From assembly GCF_900230255.1 (NCBI RefSeq), contig NZ_OCNJ01000001.1, positions 62,001 through 126,000 on the forward strand: 64,000 nt of DNA, read 5' to 3'. Positions 13,609-21,444 of this stretch are shown in pieces. Numbering within the stretch: position 1 is the first letter of the stretch; every line of letters starts with the position of its first letter. The DNA is from Caenispirillum bisanense (GTDB lineage: Bacteria > Pseudomonadota > Alphaproteobacteria > Rhodospirillales > Rhodospirillaceae). Below the pieces are notes generated by a model, which ran no database searches, had not been told where the DNA came from, and worked only from the letters and a program-made list of their open reading frames with translations. The translations under genes and the position numbers were made by a program.

Positions 13609-14283
13609 GTGGGTGGCGACTTCACCTTCGACTGGCAGGCGGCGATCGCTTCGATCCCCTACCTGCTGGAAGGCATCCCCTACACCCTGCTCATTTCCTT
13701 CGCCGGCCTCGTGTTCGGCTTCCTGCTCGGCATCGTCTTCGGCCTTCTGAGCATCAACCCGGTGCGCCTGCTGCGCTGGCCGGCCATCGCCTACATCGAG
13801 GTGTTCCGCGGCACGCCGGTGCTGGTGCAGGTGCTGTTCATCTTCTACGGCCTGCCGGAGCTGCTCGGCGGCCCCATCAACGCGCTGACCGCCGGCATCG
13901 CCGCCATCGCCCTGAACTCGGGCGCCTATATTTCGGAAATCGTGCGCGGCGGCGTGCAGAGCATCGACCGCGGCCAGCGCGAAGCCGGCCTGTCCCTCGG
14001 CCTCAGCCGCGGGCAGACATTCCGCTACGTCATCTGGCCGCAGGCGCTGAAGCGCATGATCCCGCCGCTCGGCAACCAGGCCATCGTCAGCATCAAGGAC
14101 ACGTCGCTGTTCTCGGTGATCGGCGTCGGCGAGCTGGTGCGCCAGGGCCAGATCTACATCGCCACCACCTTCACGGCGCTGGAGGTCTACCTGATGGTGG
14201 CGCTGCTCTACCTCGCCATCACGCTCACCCTGTCGGCGCTGCTGCGCTGGGCGGAGCGCACCGGCGTGGTCGGCGGCCGCTGA
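13609..14283 (+). CDS. polar amino acid ABC transporter, permease
   Basis: 224 residues from GTG 13609, preceded by CAGGAGA at 8 nt. An in-frame GTG at 13576 would add 11 residues but lacks a binding site. Several hydrophobic helices ([65 protein letters not shown]) and the HisM/GlnP-type EAA loop [32 protein letters not shown] are visible. Inner-membrane channel of the transporter. A single permease gene suggests a homodimer, as in GlnHPQ. The gap to the ATPase gene is 26 nt. Confidence 0.93.
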   Translation: MGGDFTFDWQAAIASIPYLLEGIPYTLLISFAGLVFGFLLGIVFGLLSINPVRLLRWPAIAYIEVFRGTPVLVQVLFIFYGLPELLGGPINALTAGIAAIALNSGAYISEIVRGGVQSIDRGQREAGLSLGLSRGQTFRYVIWPQALKRMIPPLGNQAIVSIKDTSLFSVIGVGELVRQGQIYIATTFTALEVYLMVALLYLAITLTLSALLRWAERTGVVGGR

Positions 14284-14309
14284 GAGACGGACGAGGAGGA
14301 GGAAGAGAC

Positions 14310-15062
14310 ATGGCGGAACAGCCCATCGTCCGCATGCAGAAGGTGAACAAGTATTTCGGCCGCCTGCACGTGCTGCGCGACATCGAGCTCGACGTGGTGC
14401 CGGGCGAGGTGGTGGTCATCATCGGCGCCAGCGGCTCGGGCAAGTCGACGCTCATCCGCTGCGTCAACGGCCTGGAGCCGTTCCAGCAGGGCGCCATCGA
14501 GGTGGACGGCCACCCGCTGAAACCCGGCGACCAGGGCAGCCGCGACCTGCAGGCCATCCGGCGCGAGGTCGGCATGGTGTTCCAGCAGTTCAACCTGTTC
14601 CCGCACCGGACCGTGCTGCAGAACGTGACCCTGGCGCCCATGAAGGTGCGCGGCACCGACCGGCGCGAGGCGGAAGAGACGGCCCGCCGCCTGCTCGACC
14701 GCGTCGGTATCGGCAACCAGGCGGAGAAGTACCCCACCCAGCTGTCGGGCGGCCAGCAGCAGCGCGTCGCCATCGCCCGCGCGCTCGCCATGGAGCCGCG
14801 CCTCATGCTGTTCGACGAACCGACCAGCGCGCTCGACCCGGAAATGATCGGCGAGGTGCTGGACGTCATGCGCGAGTTGGCGGGGGAGGGCATGACCATG
14901 ATGATCGTCACCCACGAAATGGGCTTCGCCCGCGAGGTCGCCGACCGGGTGATCTACATCCACGAGGGCCAGATCGTCGAGGAAGGCCCGCCGGAAGAGG
15001 TCTTCGACCGCCCGCAGAGCGAACGCACCCAGGCCTTCCTGTCGCGCGTGCTGAAGCACTGA
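14310..15062 (+). CDS. polar amino acid ABC transporter, ATPase
   Basis: 250 residues. Powers the importer encoded by the two preceding genes. Start ATG with the purine-rich GAGGAGGAGGA upstream. Walker [11 protein letters not shown]-loop [21 protein letters not shown], signature [17 protein letters not shown], Walker [16 protein letters not shown], and the switch histidine in [15 protein letters not shown] mark the GlnQ/HisP subgroup of ABC ATPases. The C-terminus is at the repeat copy B, with no clear terminator in between other than the repeat hairpins. Confidence 0.95.
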   Translation: MAEQPIVRMQKVNKYFGRLHVLRDIELDVVPGEVVVIIGASGSGKSTLIRCVNGLEPFQQGAIEVDGHPLKPGDQGSRDLQAIRREVGMVFQQFNLFPHRTVLQNVTLAPMKVRGTDRREAEETARRLLDRVGIGNQAEKYPTQLSGGQQQRVAIARALAMEPRLMLFDEPTSALDPEMIGEVLDVMRELAGEGMTMMIVTHEMGFAREVADRVIYIHEGQIVEEGPPEEVFDRPQSERTQAFLSRVLKH

Positions 15063-15086
15063 GGGGCGGGGGCGACATCCCCTCCT

Positions 15087-15205
15087 CGTCACGCCAGGCT
15101 TCCGAGCCGGGCCTCCACGGCTCCCCTGACGGTGGCCGTGGAGGATGGTGCCGTCGACAGCCGCCGGAGACGCCGTGGATGGCCGGAACAAGTCCGGCCA
15201 CGACA
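15087..15205. repeat. dispersed three-hairpin repeat, copy B
   Basis: A diverged copy of the family described at 10992, about 119 bp, lying 25 bp after the transporter operon. It carries the CCACGGCTCC...GGCCGTGG hairpin and the terminal GGCCGGAACAAGTCCGGCC hairpin. In this position it may act as a transcript-end structure. Confidence 0.75.
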
Positions 15206-15262
15206 CTGTCCAAGGGCGTTCAAGGGGTTAGCCGGCGCCGGCGGCCGACCAGCCGCGCCGCC

Positions 15263-16174
15263 TTACGCCTTCTCGCCCAGCTTGCGCAGCAGGAAGTCGC
15301 GGAACACGGCGACGCGCTTGGAGTGGCGCAGTTCCTCCGGGTAGACGAAGAAGCAGTCGAAGCCGGGGCCGCGCAGCTCCGGCAGCACCTGTACCAGGTT
15401 GGTCGCTTCGGTGGAGAAGTACTCCGGCAGGGCGGCGATGCCGAGGCCCGACTGCACGGCGCGGAAGATGCCGTAGATGTTGTTCACCCGCAGCACAGGC
15501 TGGCGGCGCTTCTTGGGGACACCGCCGGCGGTCAGCAGCCAGTTCATGTTGTCGACCGGCGCCTTGGCGTCCTCGCCGTAGACGATGAGGCGGTGGCTGT
15601 CCAGGTCGTCGGGGGTCTTCGGGATGCCGAACTTCTTCAGGTACTCGGGGCTCGCGTAGATGCGGTAGTGCAGGCCCATGAGGTGGCGCTGCACCAGATC
15701 CGGCTGGCGCGGCGGGTGGAAGCGGATGGCGACGTCCGCCTCGCGCATGGCCAGGTCCACCTCGCCGTCGTCGAGCAGCAGGCTCATCTCGATGTGGGGG
15801 TAGGTGTCCATGAACTCCTTGATGCGCGGCGTCAGCCACACAGAGCCGAAGGCGACCGTGGTGGTCACCTTGAGCGGCCCTTCGGGGCGCTCGCGGCTTT
15901 CGGTCAGGCGCGCTTCGGCCATGGACAGCTTGGCGAAGACTTCGTGCACCGTGTTGTAGAGCAGTTCGCCCTGCTCGGTGAGGATCAGCCCGCGCGCATG
16001 GCGGTGGAAGAGCGAGACGTTGAGGCTCTCCTCCAGCGCCGAGATCTGGCGGCTGACGGCCGACTGGCTGAGGTTCAGCGACTCGCCGGCATGGGTGAAC
16101 GACCCGGCCTCGGCCACGGAATGGAAGATCCGCAGCTTGTCCCAGTCCATCATGGTGTTCGCACGGGCCGCCAT
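15263..16174 (-). CDS. LysR-family transcriptional regulator
   Basis: 303 residues from ATG 16174 (MAARANTMMDWDKLRIFHSVAEAGSFTHAGE). A GGGGGG run precedes it; ATG 16153/16150 and GTG 16201 are alternatives. The N-terminal winged helix has LNLSQSAVSRQISALEESLNVSLFHRHARGLILTEQGELLY. The substrate-binding domain follows (LTPRIKEFMDTYPHIEMSLLLDDGEVDLAMREADVAIRF). The MDWDKLRIFH subgroup is common and conserved in alphaproteobacteria, but its inducer and target are not obvious from sequence. It lies 217 nt downstream of trxB on the same strand, so its target could be the divergent or neighbouring redox genes; this is a guess. Confidence 0.9.
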   Translation of the reverse strand: MAARANTMMDWDKLRIFHSVAEAGSFTHAGESLNLSQSAVSRQISALEESLNVSLFHRHARGLILTEQGELLYNTVHEVFAKLSMAEARLTESRERPEGPLKVTTTVAFGSVWLTPRIKEFMDTYPHIEMSLLLDDGEVDLAMREADVAIRFHPPRQPDLVQRHLMGLHYRIYASPEYLKKFGIPKTPDDLDSHRLIVYGEDAKAPVDNMNWLLTAGGVPKKRRQPVLRVNNIYGIFRAVQSGLGIAALPEYFSTEATNLVQVLPELRGPGFDCFFVYPEELRHSKRVAVFRDFLLRKLGEKA

Positions 16175-16360
16175 GGTCCCCCCGGGGGCAGATTGTTTCA
16201 CACGTCTGATGTTCTACCGGAGCACGCGGGCGATGTCAGCCATGCATCGCTCGCATAACTGCGGCTTGTGCTTGCCCTCAGGCGCCGGGCGCGGCCTGCG
16301 GCCGCTGGGCTCTCGCGGCAGGGGCCGCGCGGCGCGGTCGCGCCGTTGGGTGCACGGACG

Positions 16361-16383
16361 AGCCGGCCTGGAGTAAGCCGGCT
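16361..16383 (-). terminator. hairpin after trxB
   Basis: 7-bp perfect stem AGCCGGC/GCCGGCT with a 9-nt loop, starting 8 nt after the trxB stop; no U-tract. A weak terminator candidate. Confidence 0.35.
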
Positions 16384-16391
16384 CCCGTGGT

Positions 16392-17339
16392 TCAGGCCTG
16401 GCCGTTGAGGGCGAGGAAGCGGTCGGCCTCGATGGCGGCCATGCAGCCGGTGCCGGCGGCGGTGACGGCCTGGCGGTAGACGTGGTCCTGCACGTCGCCG
16501 GCGGCATAGACGCCGGGGATGTTGGTGGCCGTCGAGTCCGGCTTGGTGATGAGGTAGCCGTTCTCGTCCATGTCCAACTGGCCCTGGAACAGGCTGGTGT
16601 TGGGCGTGTGGCCGATGGCGACGAACACGCCGTCGAGCGGCAGCTCGCGCGTTTCCTTGGTCTTCACGTCCTCCAGCAGCACGCCGGTGACGCCCAGCGG
16701 CTCGCCGCCGCCCAGCACGTCGGCCACCACCGTGTTCCAGATGGGCTCGATCTTGGGGTTGGCGAACAGGCGGTCCTGCATGATGCGTTCGGCCCGCAGT
16801 TCCTCGCGGCGGTGGATGAGGTAGACCTTGCTGGCGTGGTTGGTCAGGAAGATGGCTTCCTCGACCGCCGTGTTGCCGCCGCCGATGACCGCGACCACCT
16901 TGTTGCGGAAGAAAAACCCGTCGCAGGTGGCGCAGGCCGAGACGCCGAAGCCCTGGAAGCGGGCCTCGCTCTCCAGGCCCAGCCAGCGCGCCGAGGCGCC
17001 GGTGGAGATGACGACCGTCTCGCCGATGTAGACGTCGCCCGAGTCGCCGACGGCCTTGAAGGGGCGGCTCGACAGGTCGACGGACACGATGGTGTCGTGC
17101 ACCCAGTTGGTGCCGACGTTCTGCGCCTGGGCCTGCATCTGCTCCATCAGCCATGGCCCCTGGATGGGGTCGGCGAAGCCGGGATAGTTCTCGACGTCGG
17201 TGGTGATGGTCAGCTGGCCGCCCGGCTGGATGCCGGACACGAGGATCGGCGCCAGGTTGGCGCGGGCGGCGTAGATGGCGGCGGTGCAGCCGGCCGGGCC
17301 GGAGCCCAGGATGAGAACCTTCGTGTGATGCTCAGCCAT
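16392..17339 (-). CDS. trxB: thioredoxin-disulfide reductase
   Basis: 315 residues. NADPH- and FAD-dependent reduction of thioredoxin in the cytoplasm. The N-terminal FAD motif is VLILGSGPAGCTAAIYAARA. The redox-active CATC is at C136/C139 in GVSACATCDGFFFRNK. The NADPH-binding motif is VAVIGGGNTAVEEAIFLTN, followed by the HRRE element for the 2'-phosphate. The C-terminal FAD contact is GVYAAGDVQDHVYRQAVTAAGTGCMAA. Normal length and complete. A peroxiredoxin lies just upstream on the same strand, so both serve peroxide/thiol homeostasis, although a strong terminator separates them. Confidence 0.97.
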   Translation of the reverse strand: MAEHHTKVLILGSGPAGCTAAIYAARANLAPILVSGIQPGGQLTITTDVENYPGFADPIQGPWLMEQMQAQAQNVGTNWVHDTIVSVDLSSRPFKAVGDSGDVYIGETVVISTGASARWLGLESEARFQGFGVSACATCDGFFFRNKVVAVIGGGNTAVEEAIFLTNHASKVYLIHRREELRAERIMQDRLFANPKIEPIWNTVVADVLGGGEPLGVTGVLLEDVKTKETRELPLDGVFVAIGHTPNTSLFQGQLDMDENGYLITKPDSTATNIPGVYAAGDVQDHVYRQAVTAAGTGCMAAIEADRFLALNGQA

Positions 17340-17484
17340 GTCGAACGGGGCCTTCTCGATGCGGAAAACGGATGCCCGGCCGGGTCCGGGACGATGGGTC
17401 GGGGGAGGATAGTGAGGCGTTCCCGGCCACGCAACAAATGTGCGGCGCGCTGGCCGGCGGCAAGGGCGATGGAGCAGTCCGGCA

Positions 17485-17519
17485 AAGCGAAGGGGCGCCC
17501 GGCATGACCGGGCGCCCCT
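17485..17519 (-). terminator. terminator of the peroxiredoxin gene
   Basis: 12-bp perfect GC-rich stem (17491-17502 with 17508-17519, AGGGGCGCCCGG), 5-nt loop, followed on the minus strand by TTCGCTTTG. It lies 25 nt after the peroxiredoxin stop. Confidence 0.8.
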
Positions 17520-17544
17520 GGCTCACGAGCGGAAGAACGCCGCC

Positions 17545-18165
17545 TCAGAGTTCGCCGGCGCTTTCCTTCAGGAAGGCGGCGACGCCGTCGGGGGTGGCCT
17601 TCATGCCCTTCTTGCCCTTGGTCCAGCCGGCGGGGCAGACCTCGCCGTGCTCTTCGTGGAACTGCAGGGCGTCGATCAGGCGCAGGCCTTCGTCGACGTT
17701 ACGGCCGAGCGGCAGGTCGTTGATGGTGGCGTGGCGGACGTTGAAGTTCTTGTCGATCAGGAACGAACCGCGCAGCGCGACGCCGGCCGGCAGCAGCACG
17801 CCGAAGTTCTTGGCGATGTCCTTGGTCACGTCGGCGACCATCGGGAACTGCACGTTGCCGAGGCCACCCTCGTCCTGCGGGGTCTTCTTCCACGCGAGGT
17901 GGGTGAACTGGCTGTCGATGGACACCGACACGACCTTGCAGTTGCGCTCCTGGAACTGGGCCAGGCGGTGGTCGTGGGCGATGATCTCGGACGGGCACAC
18001 GAAGGTGAAGTCGAGCGGGTAGAAGAACACCCAGCCGTACGAACCGCCGAGGTATTCCTTCAGGTTGAAGCTGGCGTTGATGCTGTTGTCGGGCATCACG
18101 GCCTGGGCGGTGAAGTCCGGGGCCTGCTTGCCGACGAGCGAGGTGATGGAGACGGTCTCGGTCAT
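17545..18165 (-). CDS. typical 2-Cys peroxiredoxin (AhpC/Prx1 type)
   Basis: 206 residues. Reduces hydrogen peroxide and organic peroxides in the cytoplasm. The peroxidatic Cys57 lies in FYPLDFTFVCPSEI and the resolving Cys177 in EEHGEVCPAGWTKGKKGMKATPDGVAAFLKE. Conserved Arg in GVALRGSFLIDK. The long C-terminal tail with VCPAGW places it in the Prx1/AhpC subgroup, reduced either by AhpF or by thioredoxin. No ahpF is adjacent and trxB is, so thioredoxin is the likelier donor (inference). Strong ribosome binding site AAGGGGAGC. Confidence 0.95.
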   Translation of the reverse strand: MTETVSITSLVGKQAPDFTAQAVMPDNSINASFNLKEYLGGSYGWVFFYPLDFTFVCPSEIIAHDHRLAQFQERNCKVVSVSIDSQFTHLAWKKTPQDEGGLGNVQFPMVADVTKDIAKNFGVLLPAGVALRGSFLIDKNFNVRHATINDLPLGRNVDEGLRLIDALQFHEEHGEVCPAGWTKGKKGMKATPDGVAAFLKESAGEL

Positions 18166-18218
18166 AATGTGTGCTCCCCTTGAAATGGCTTGGGCCTATG
18201 GGACAAATCTGCGGCCCC

Positions 18219-18248
18219 TATCTAGCCGTCGCGGACGCCCTTTTGCAA
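18219..18248 (-). promoter_or_regulatory. candidate promoter of the peroxiredoxin gene
   Basis: Minus-strand TTGCAA (18248-18243), 18-bp spacer, TAGATA (18224-18219), about 55 bp upstream of the start. Matches are modest. I see no clear OxyR-type site. Confidence 0.35.
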
Positions 18249-18600
18249 GTCGGAATAAGTAAAATGTAGGGCATTCCACCCTGACTTCTCCTTGCGGAGG
18301 GGGTGGGGCGACCTTCGGTCCGGCCGGCACCGCCGACGGTCCGGCGGGCGGGGCGCGACGGTGGCCCCAACATGGCGGCACGGGCGCTCCGGCTCAAGCC
18401 CGCGCATGCGATCGGCGCGCCGAAGGCGAAGGCGGTGGGTGCCGTGCCACCCTGGCGCACGCCGAACGTTACCCAGGAAAGGTGGCGCATCCTAGCATAA
18501 TTGTGGGCTTTGGGCGGAAAGCCTTATTGTCATTGCCGCGCGAGGCCATTACCTTGAAACATCATTGCGTCGGTGCGATACAAGATTCCGACGCGCTACC
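18249..18600. other. intergenic region between peroxiredoxin and Lrp genes
   Basis: About 350 bp. The left part is very GC-rich (TCCGGCCGGCACC..., GCGGGCGGGGCGCGAC), with a possible minus-strand frame 18490-18218 (MRHLSWVTFGVRQGGTAPTAFAFG...) that has no recognised homologue and no good ribosome binding site. The right part, from about 18490, is AT-richer and should hold the lrp-like promoter. No RNA gene seen. Confidence 0.4.
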
Positions 18601-18619
18601 CGGGAGGATAATTTACGAC

Positions 18620-19150
18620 ATGCAGCGGGTGAAGCTTGATCGCATCGATCGGCGCATCCTGAGCGATCTGCAGGCCGACGGTCGCATGACGAACGTCGAG
18701 CTGGCACGCCGGGCGGGCATCTCGGCGCCGCCCTGCCTGCGGCGCGTGCGGGCGCTGGAGGAAGCCGGCTACATCCGGGGCTATCACGCCGACATCGACC
18801 CGGCGGCGCTCGGCTACCATGTGACGGTGTTCGCCCACGTCGGCCTGAACAGCCAGGCGGAGGCCGACCTGCGCGCCTTCGAAGGACTGGTCAACCAGTG
18901 GCCGGAAGTGCGCGAATGTCACATGCTGGCGGGCGAGACCGACTTTCTTCTGAAGGTCGTCGCGCACGACTGGGACGATTACCAGCGGTTCCTCACCACG
19001 CGGCTGACGGCGGCGCCCAACGTGGCGCACGTGAAGTCGGCGCTGGCGATCCGCACGGGCAAGCAGCAGCCCGGGGTGCCCATCGACGTGGACTCCGGCC
19101 CCGAACCCCACCCGGAACGGGACCACGACGCGGATGGCGAGGGGCGCTGA
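18620..19150 (+). CDS. Lrp/AsnC-family transcriptional regulator
   Basis: 176 residues from ATG 18620 (MQRVKLDRIDRRILSDLQADGRMTNVELARRAGISAPPCLRRVRALEEAGYI), with GGGAGGA about 11 nt upstream. The open frame extends to 18482, but the added residues do not resemble the family. The N-terminal winged-helix domain is followed by the RAM (ligand-binding, oligomerising) domain with VRECHMLAGETDFLLKVVAHDWDDYQRFLTTRL and VAHVKSALAIRTGK. The C-terminal 25 residues are a charged tail. Lrp-family proteins sense amino acids and control amino acid metabolism or transport; the target here is unknown. It stands alone. Confidence 0.93.
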   Translation: MQRVKLDRIDRRILSDLQADGRMTNVELARRAGISAPPCLRRVRALEEAGYIRGYHADIDPAALGYHVTVFAHVGLNSQAEADLRAFEGLVNQWPEVRECHMLAGETDFLLKVVAHDWDDYQRFLTTRLTAAPNVAHVKSALAIRTGKQQPGVPIDVDSGPEPHPERDHDADGEGR

Positions 19151-19316
19151 GCAATCGGCGCCCTTCTTCTTTCCTCCCCCTTCAGCGGCGGCGGTACGCC
19201 CGAGGCGCGGCGGCACTGCAACACTCCGTGACGAAAGTGCAACACGCCGCGGCGGGGCCGTTCCGCCGGCCGGGGGCCTGTGCTAAAGCGGGCGCACCTT
19301 CCATCGGCGGCCGTCC

Positions 19317-19967
19317 ATGCGCCTTTCGCTGCCCGTCCTGACGACGCTGTGCGTCGTGCCGTTCCTCGTCAACGACCTCTACCTGATCTTTCAGGTGGAG
19401 TACGGCACCTACGTCGCCGTCGAGATGGTCCTGCGCGCCACCGTCGTGGTCGCCGCCCTGGTGGTGCCGGCGGGGCGACGGGCGCTGCGGCCGCTGGCCG
19501 GGCGCCCCTACCGCAGCCTGCAGGGCATCGGCTGGACCGTCGGGCTGACCCTCGCCATCGTGCTCGCCTTCCCGCTGCGCTGGTACATCCCCGGCCAGCC
19601 GTGGGGCTGGGCGCCCATCGCCGACGACCACCTGTGGCTGCTGCTCGATACCGCCATCGGCATCCCCCTGGTCGCGTTGAGCGAGGAGATCGTGGCCCGC
19701 GGCCTGGTCAAGCGCACGTTGGAGGACCGCGGCTGGCACCCGGTGCTGGTGACGCTGGCCGCTTCGCTGCTGTTCGGGCTGTGGCATTGGTCCGGCGGTC
19801 TCGGCCACGTCGCCATGACGACGGTCTCGGGCGTCCTCTTCATGGTCTGCGTCTACCGCACCGGCTCGCTGTGGCCGGCGGTGGCGGCGCATACGCTCAT
19901 CGACCTGTGGCTCATCAGCTGGATCGACTGGCAGGAACTGCTGGGCGTCGGCCTGCCCGTCGGCTGA
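19317..19967 (+). CDS. CPBP-family intramembrane metalloprotease
   Basis: 216 residues with about six hydrophobic segments. The family (CAAX protease and bacteriocin-processing, Abi) cleaves or modifies membrane substrates. Motif 1 is SEEIVARG (E123, E124, R128), motif 2 FGLWHWSGG (H157), and motif 3 AAHTLIDLW (H192), all present, so the active site looks intact. Start ATG gives MRLSLPVLTTLCVVPFLVND. Ribosome binding site is weak. Its 3' end is only 14 nt from the converging exonuclease gene. No bacteriocin or immunity gene is near, so the substrate is unknown. Confidence 0.88.
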   Translation: MRLSLPVLTTLCVVPFLVNDLYLIFQVEYGTYVAVEMVLRATVVVAALVVPAGRRALRPLAGRPYRSLQGIGWTVGLTLAIVLAFPLRWYIPGQPWGWAPIADDHLWLLLDTAIGIPLVALSEEIVARGLVKRTLEDRGWHPVLVTLAASLLFGLWHWSGGLGHVAMTTVSGVLFMVCVYRTGSLWPAVAAHTLIDLWLISWIDWQELLGVGLPVG

Positions 19968-19981
19968 GGGCGCCCGCCCGC

Positions 19982-21400
19982 TCACCATCCCATGGCCCGC
20001 TGGCGCGCCCGCAGGGCCGTCGCCCGGCCGGTGAAGGCGCGCGCCTCGGCCAGCGTCGCGATCCCCGCCGAGTCGAGCAGGGGCAGCAGCCGCACGTAAA
20101 GCTCCGCCGTCACCAGCGCGTCGCCGAGGGCGGTGTGCCGCCCGTGGATGTCGACGCCGAGCCGTTCGGCCAAAGCCTCCAGGCTCAGGTCGGTCATGTC
20201 GGGGAACAAAAGGCCGGCGAGCAGCAGGGTGTCGAGGGTCGGCGGGGCGGGCGGCGTGAGGCCGGCGAGGCTGCACTCGCGGCGCAGCAGCGCCAGGTCG
20301 AAGCCGATGTTGTGGCCGACCAGCACCGCCCCGCGCAGCAGCGGCTCCAGCGCCGGCCACACCTCGGGGAAGGGCGGGGCGTCGCGCGCCAGCTCGTCGG
20401 TGATGCCGTGGATGGCCGACGACCGAGGCGGGATCGGCACGCCGGGGTTCACCAGCCGGTCGATGTTGGCGATGTGGAAGATGCGCGTCCCATGCACCCG
20501 CACGCCGCCCATGGAGACGATGCGGTCGGCGCGCACGTCGAGGCCCGTCGACTCGCAGTCGAACACCAGTGCGGGCAGGTCGAACAGCGGCGTCGCGTCG
20601 TCGGCGGCGGCCTCGGGCAGCGCGTCGTGCAGCGAAAGGTCGTGATGCACCGCGCCGTCTTCCGCCACCACCCGCAGGCGCGGCCCGCCCACCGGCGTGG
20701 CGGTGAGGCGCACGACATAGCCGCCGTGGCCGGTCAGCTCGCAGATGCGCGCCGGCCAGCGCCGGCCGTCGACGCCGGGCAGGGTGGCGTCGACGGCGCC
20801 GCCGGGCTCGGCATGGGCATGGGCCATGGCGTCGAGCAGGTCGTCGCGCTCCAGCGCCGCGAAGACCGAGGAGCCGACGCGCACCGGCTCGTCCCCCAGC
20901 AAGGCGCGGGCGGCGGCGTTGACCAGGCTCACCTGGCCCTGCTCGGTGACCACCAGGATGGCTTCGTCCAGGGTCGCCAGCACGGCGGTGAGCCGCTCGT
21001 CGGGGCCGGCGGAGGGGAACAGGCGGCGTAGCACCAGGGTTTCCACCGCCTCGCGCAGGCGGGCGACCTCGTCGGGGCCGGCGGCGCGGTCGCGCGGCGG
21101 CGGCAGGCGGCCGTCGCGGCTGACCGAGGCGACCAGGACCCCGGCGCGCAGCCGTTCCAGGTCGGCGAAGTGGCTGGCGAGCACGCCCCAGCAGGCCCAC
21201 AGCCCGGTCAGCGCCGCGAAGGCGAGGGCGAGCACCACCAGCGCCGGCACGGCGGGCGCCCCGGCGGCATCGCGCAGCAGGCCGGCGTCGGCCACCAGCC
21301 ACACCGCCCCGCCGACGGCGGCCAGAACCACGGCCGCCAGCGCGAGGAAGGCCAGCCGCAGGGTGCGGCGTGTCGGGCCGTGCCGGGTCATGCCGCCCAT
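19982..21400 (-). CDS. membrane-anchored PAS-domain protein with C-terminal DnaQ-type 3'-5' exonuclease
   Basis: 472 residues. The start is ATG 21400 (MGGMTRHG) with GGGAGGAAGG directly upstream; ATG 21391 is an alternative. Two transmembrane helices (about 15-36 and 51-75) are followed by a linker, a PAS-like sensor (about 133-240; LDEAILVVTEQGQVSLVNAAARALLGDE) and a DEDDh exonuclease: D281 and E283 in VFDCESTGLD, D368 in GHNIGFDLALLRREC, H422 and D427 in GRHTALGDALVTAE. Proteins of this layout exist in proteobacteria, often near nucleotidyltransferase or acetate-permease genes, which are absent here. The role is unknown; a nuclease tied to a membrane sensor is unusual. Not the replicative epsilon subunit. 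Confidence 0.85.
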   Translation of the reverse strand: MGGMTRHGPTRRTLRLAFLALAAVVLAAVGGAVWLVADAGLLRDAAGAPAVPALVVLALAFAALTGLWACWGVLASHFADLERLRAGVLVASVSRDGRLPPPRDRAAGPDEVARLREAVETLVLRRLFPSAGPDERLTAVLATLDEAILVVTEQGQVSLVNAAARALLGDEPVRVGSSVFAALERDDLLDAMAHAHAEPGGAVDATLPGVDGRRWPARICELTGHGGYVVRLTATPVGGPRLRVVAEDGAVHHDLSLHDALPEAAADDATPLFDLPALVFDCESTGLDVRADRIVSMGGVRVHGTRIFHIANIDRLVNPGVPIPPRSSAIHGITDELARDAPPFPEVWPALEPLLRGAVLVGHNIGFDLALLRRECSLAGLTPPAPPTLDTLLLAGLLFPDMTDLSLEALAERLGVDIHGRHTALGDALVTAELYVRLLPLLDSAGIATLAEARAFTGRATALRARQRAMGW

Positions 21401-21444
21401 CCTTCCTCCCTTCCTGCGGTTCGCCGACGGTCGCGGCGCCGCCC

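Noticed and set aside
18218-18490. Minus-strand frame MRHLSWVTFGVRQGGTAPTAFAFG... as a gene.
   Set aside because: No ribosome binding site, no recognisable family, very GC-rich composition; likely intergenic.
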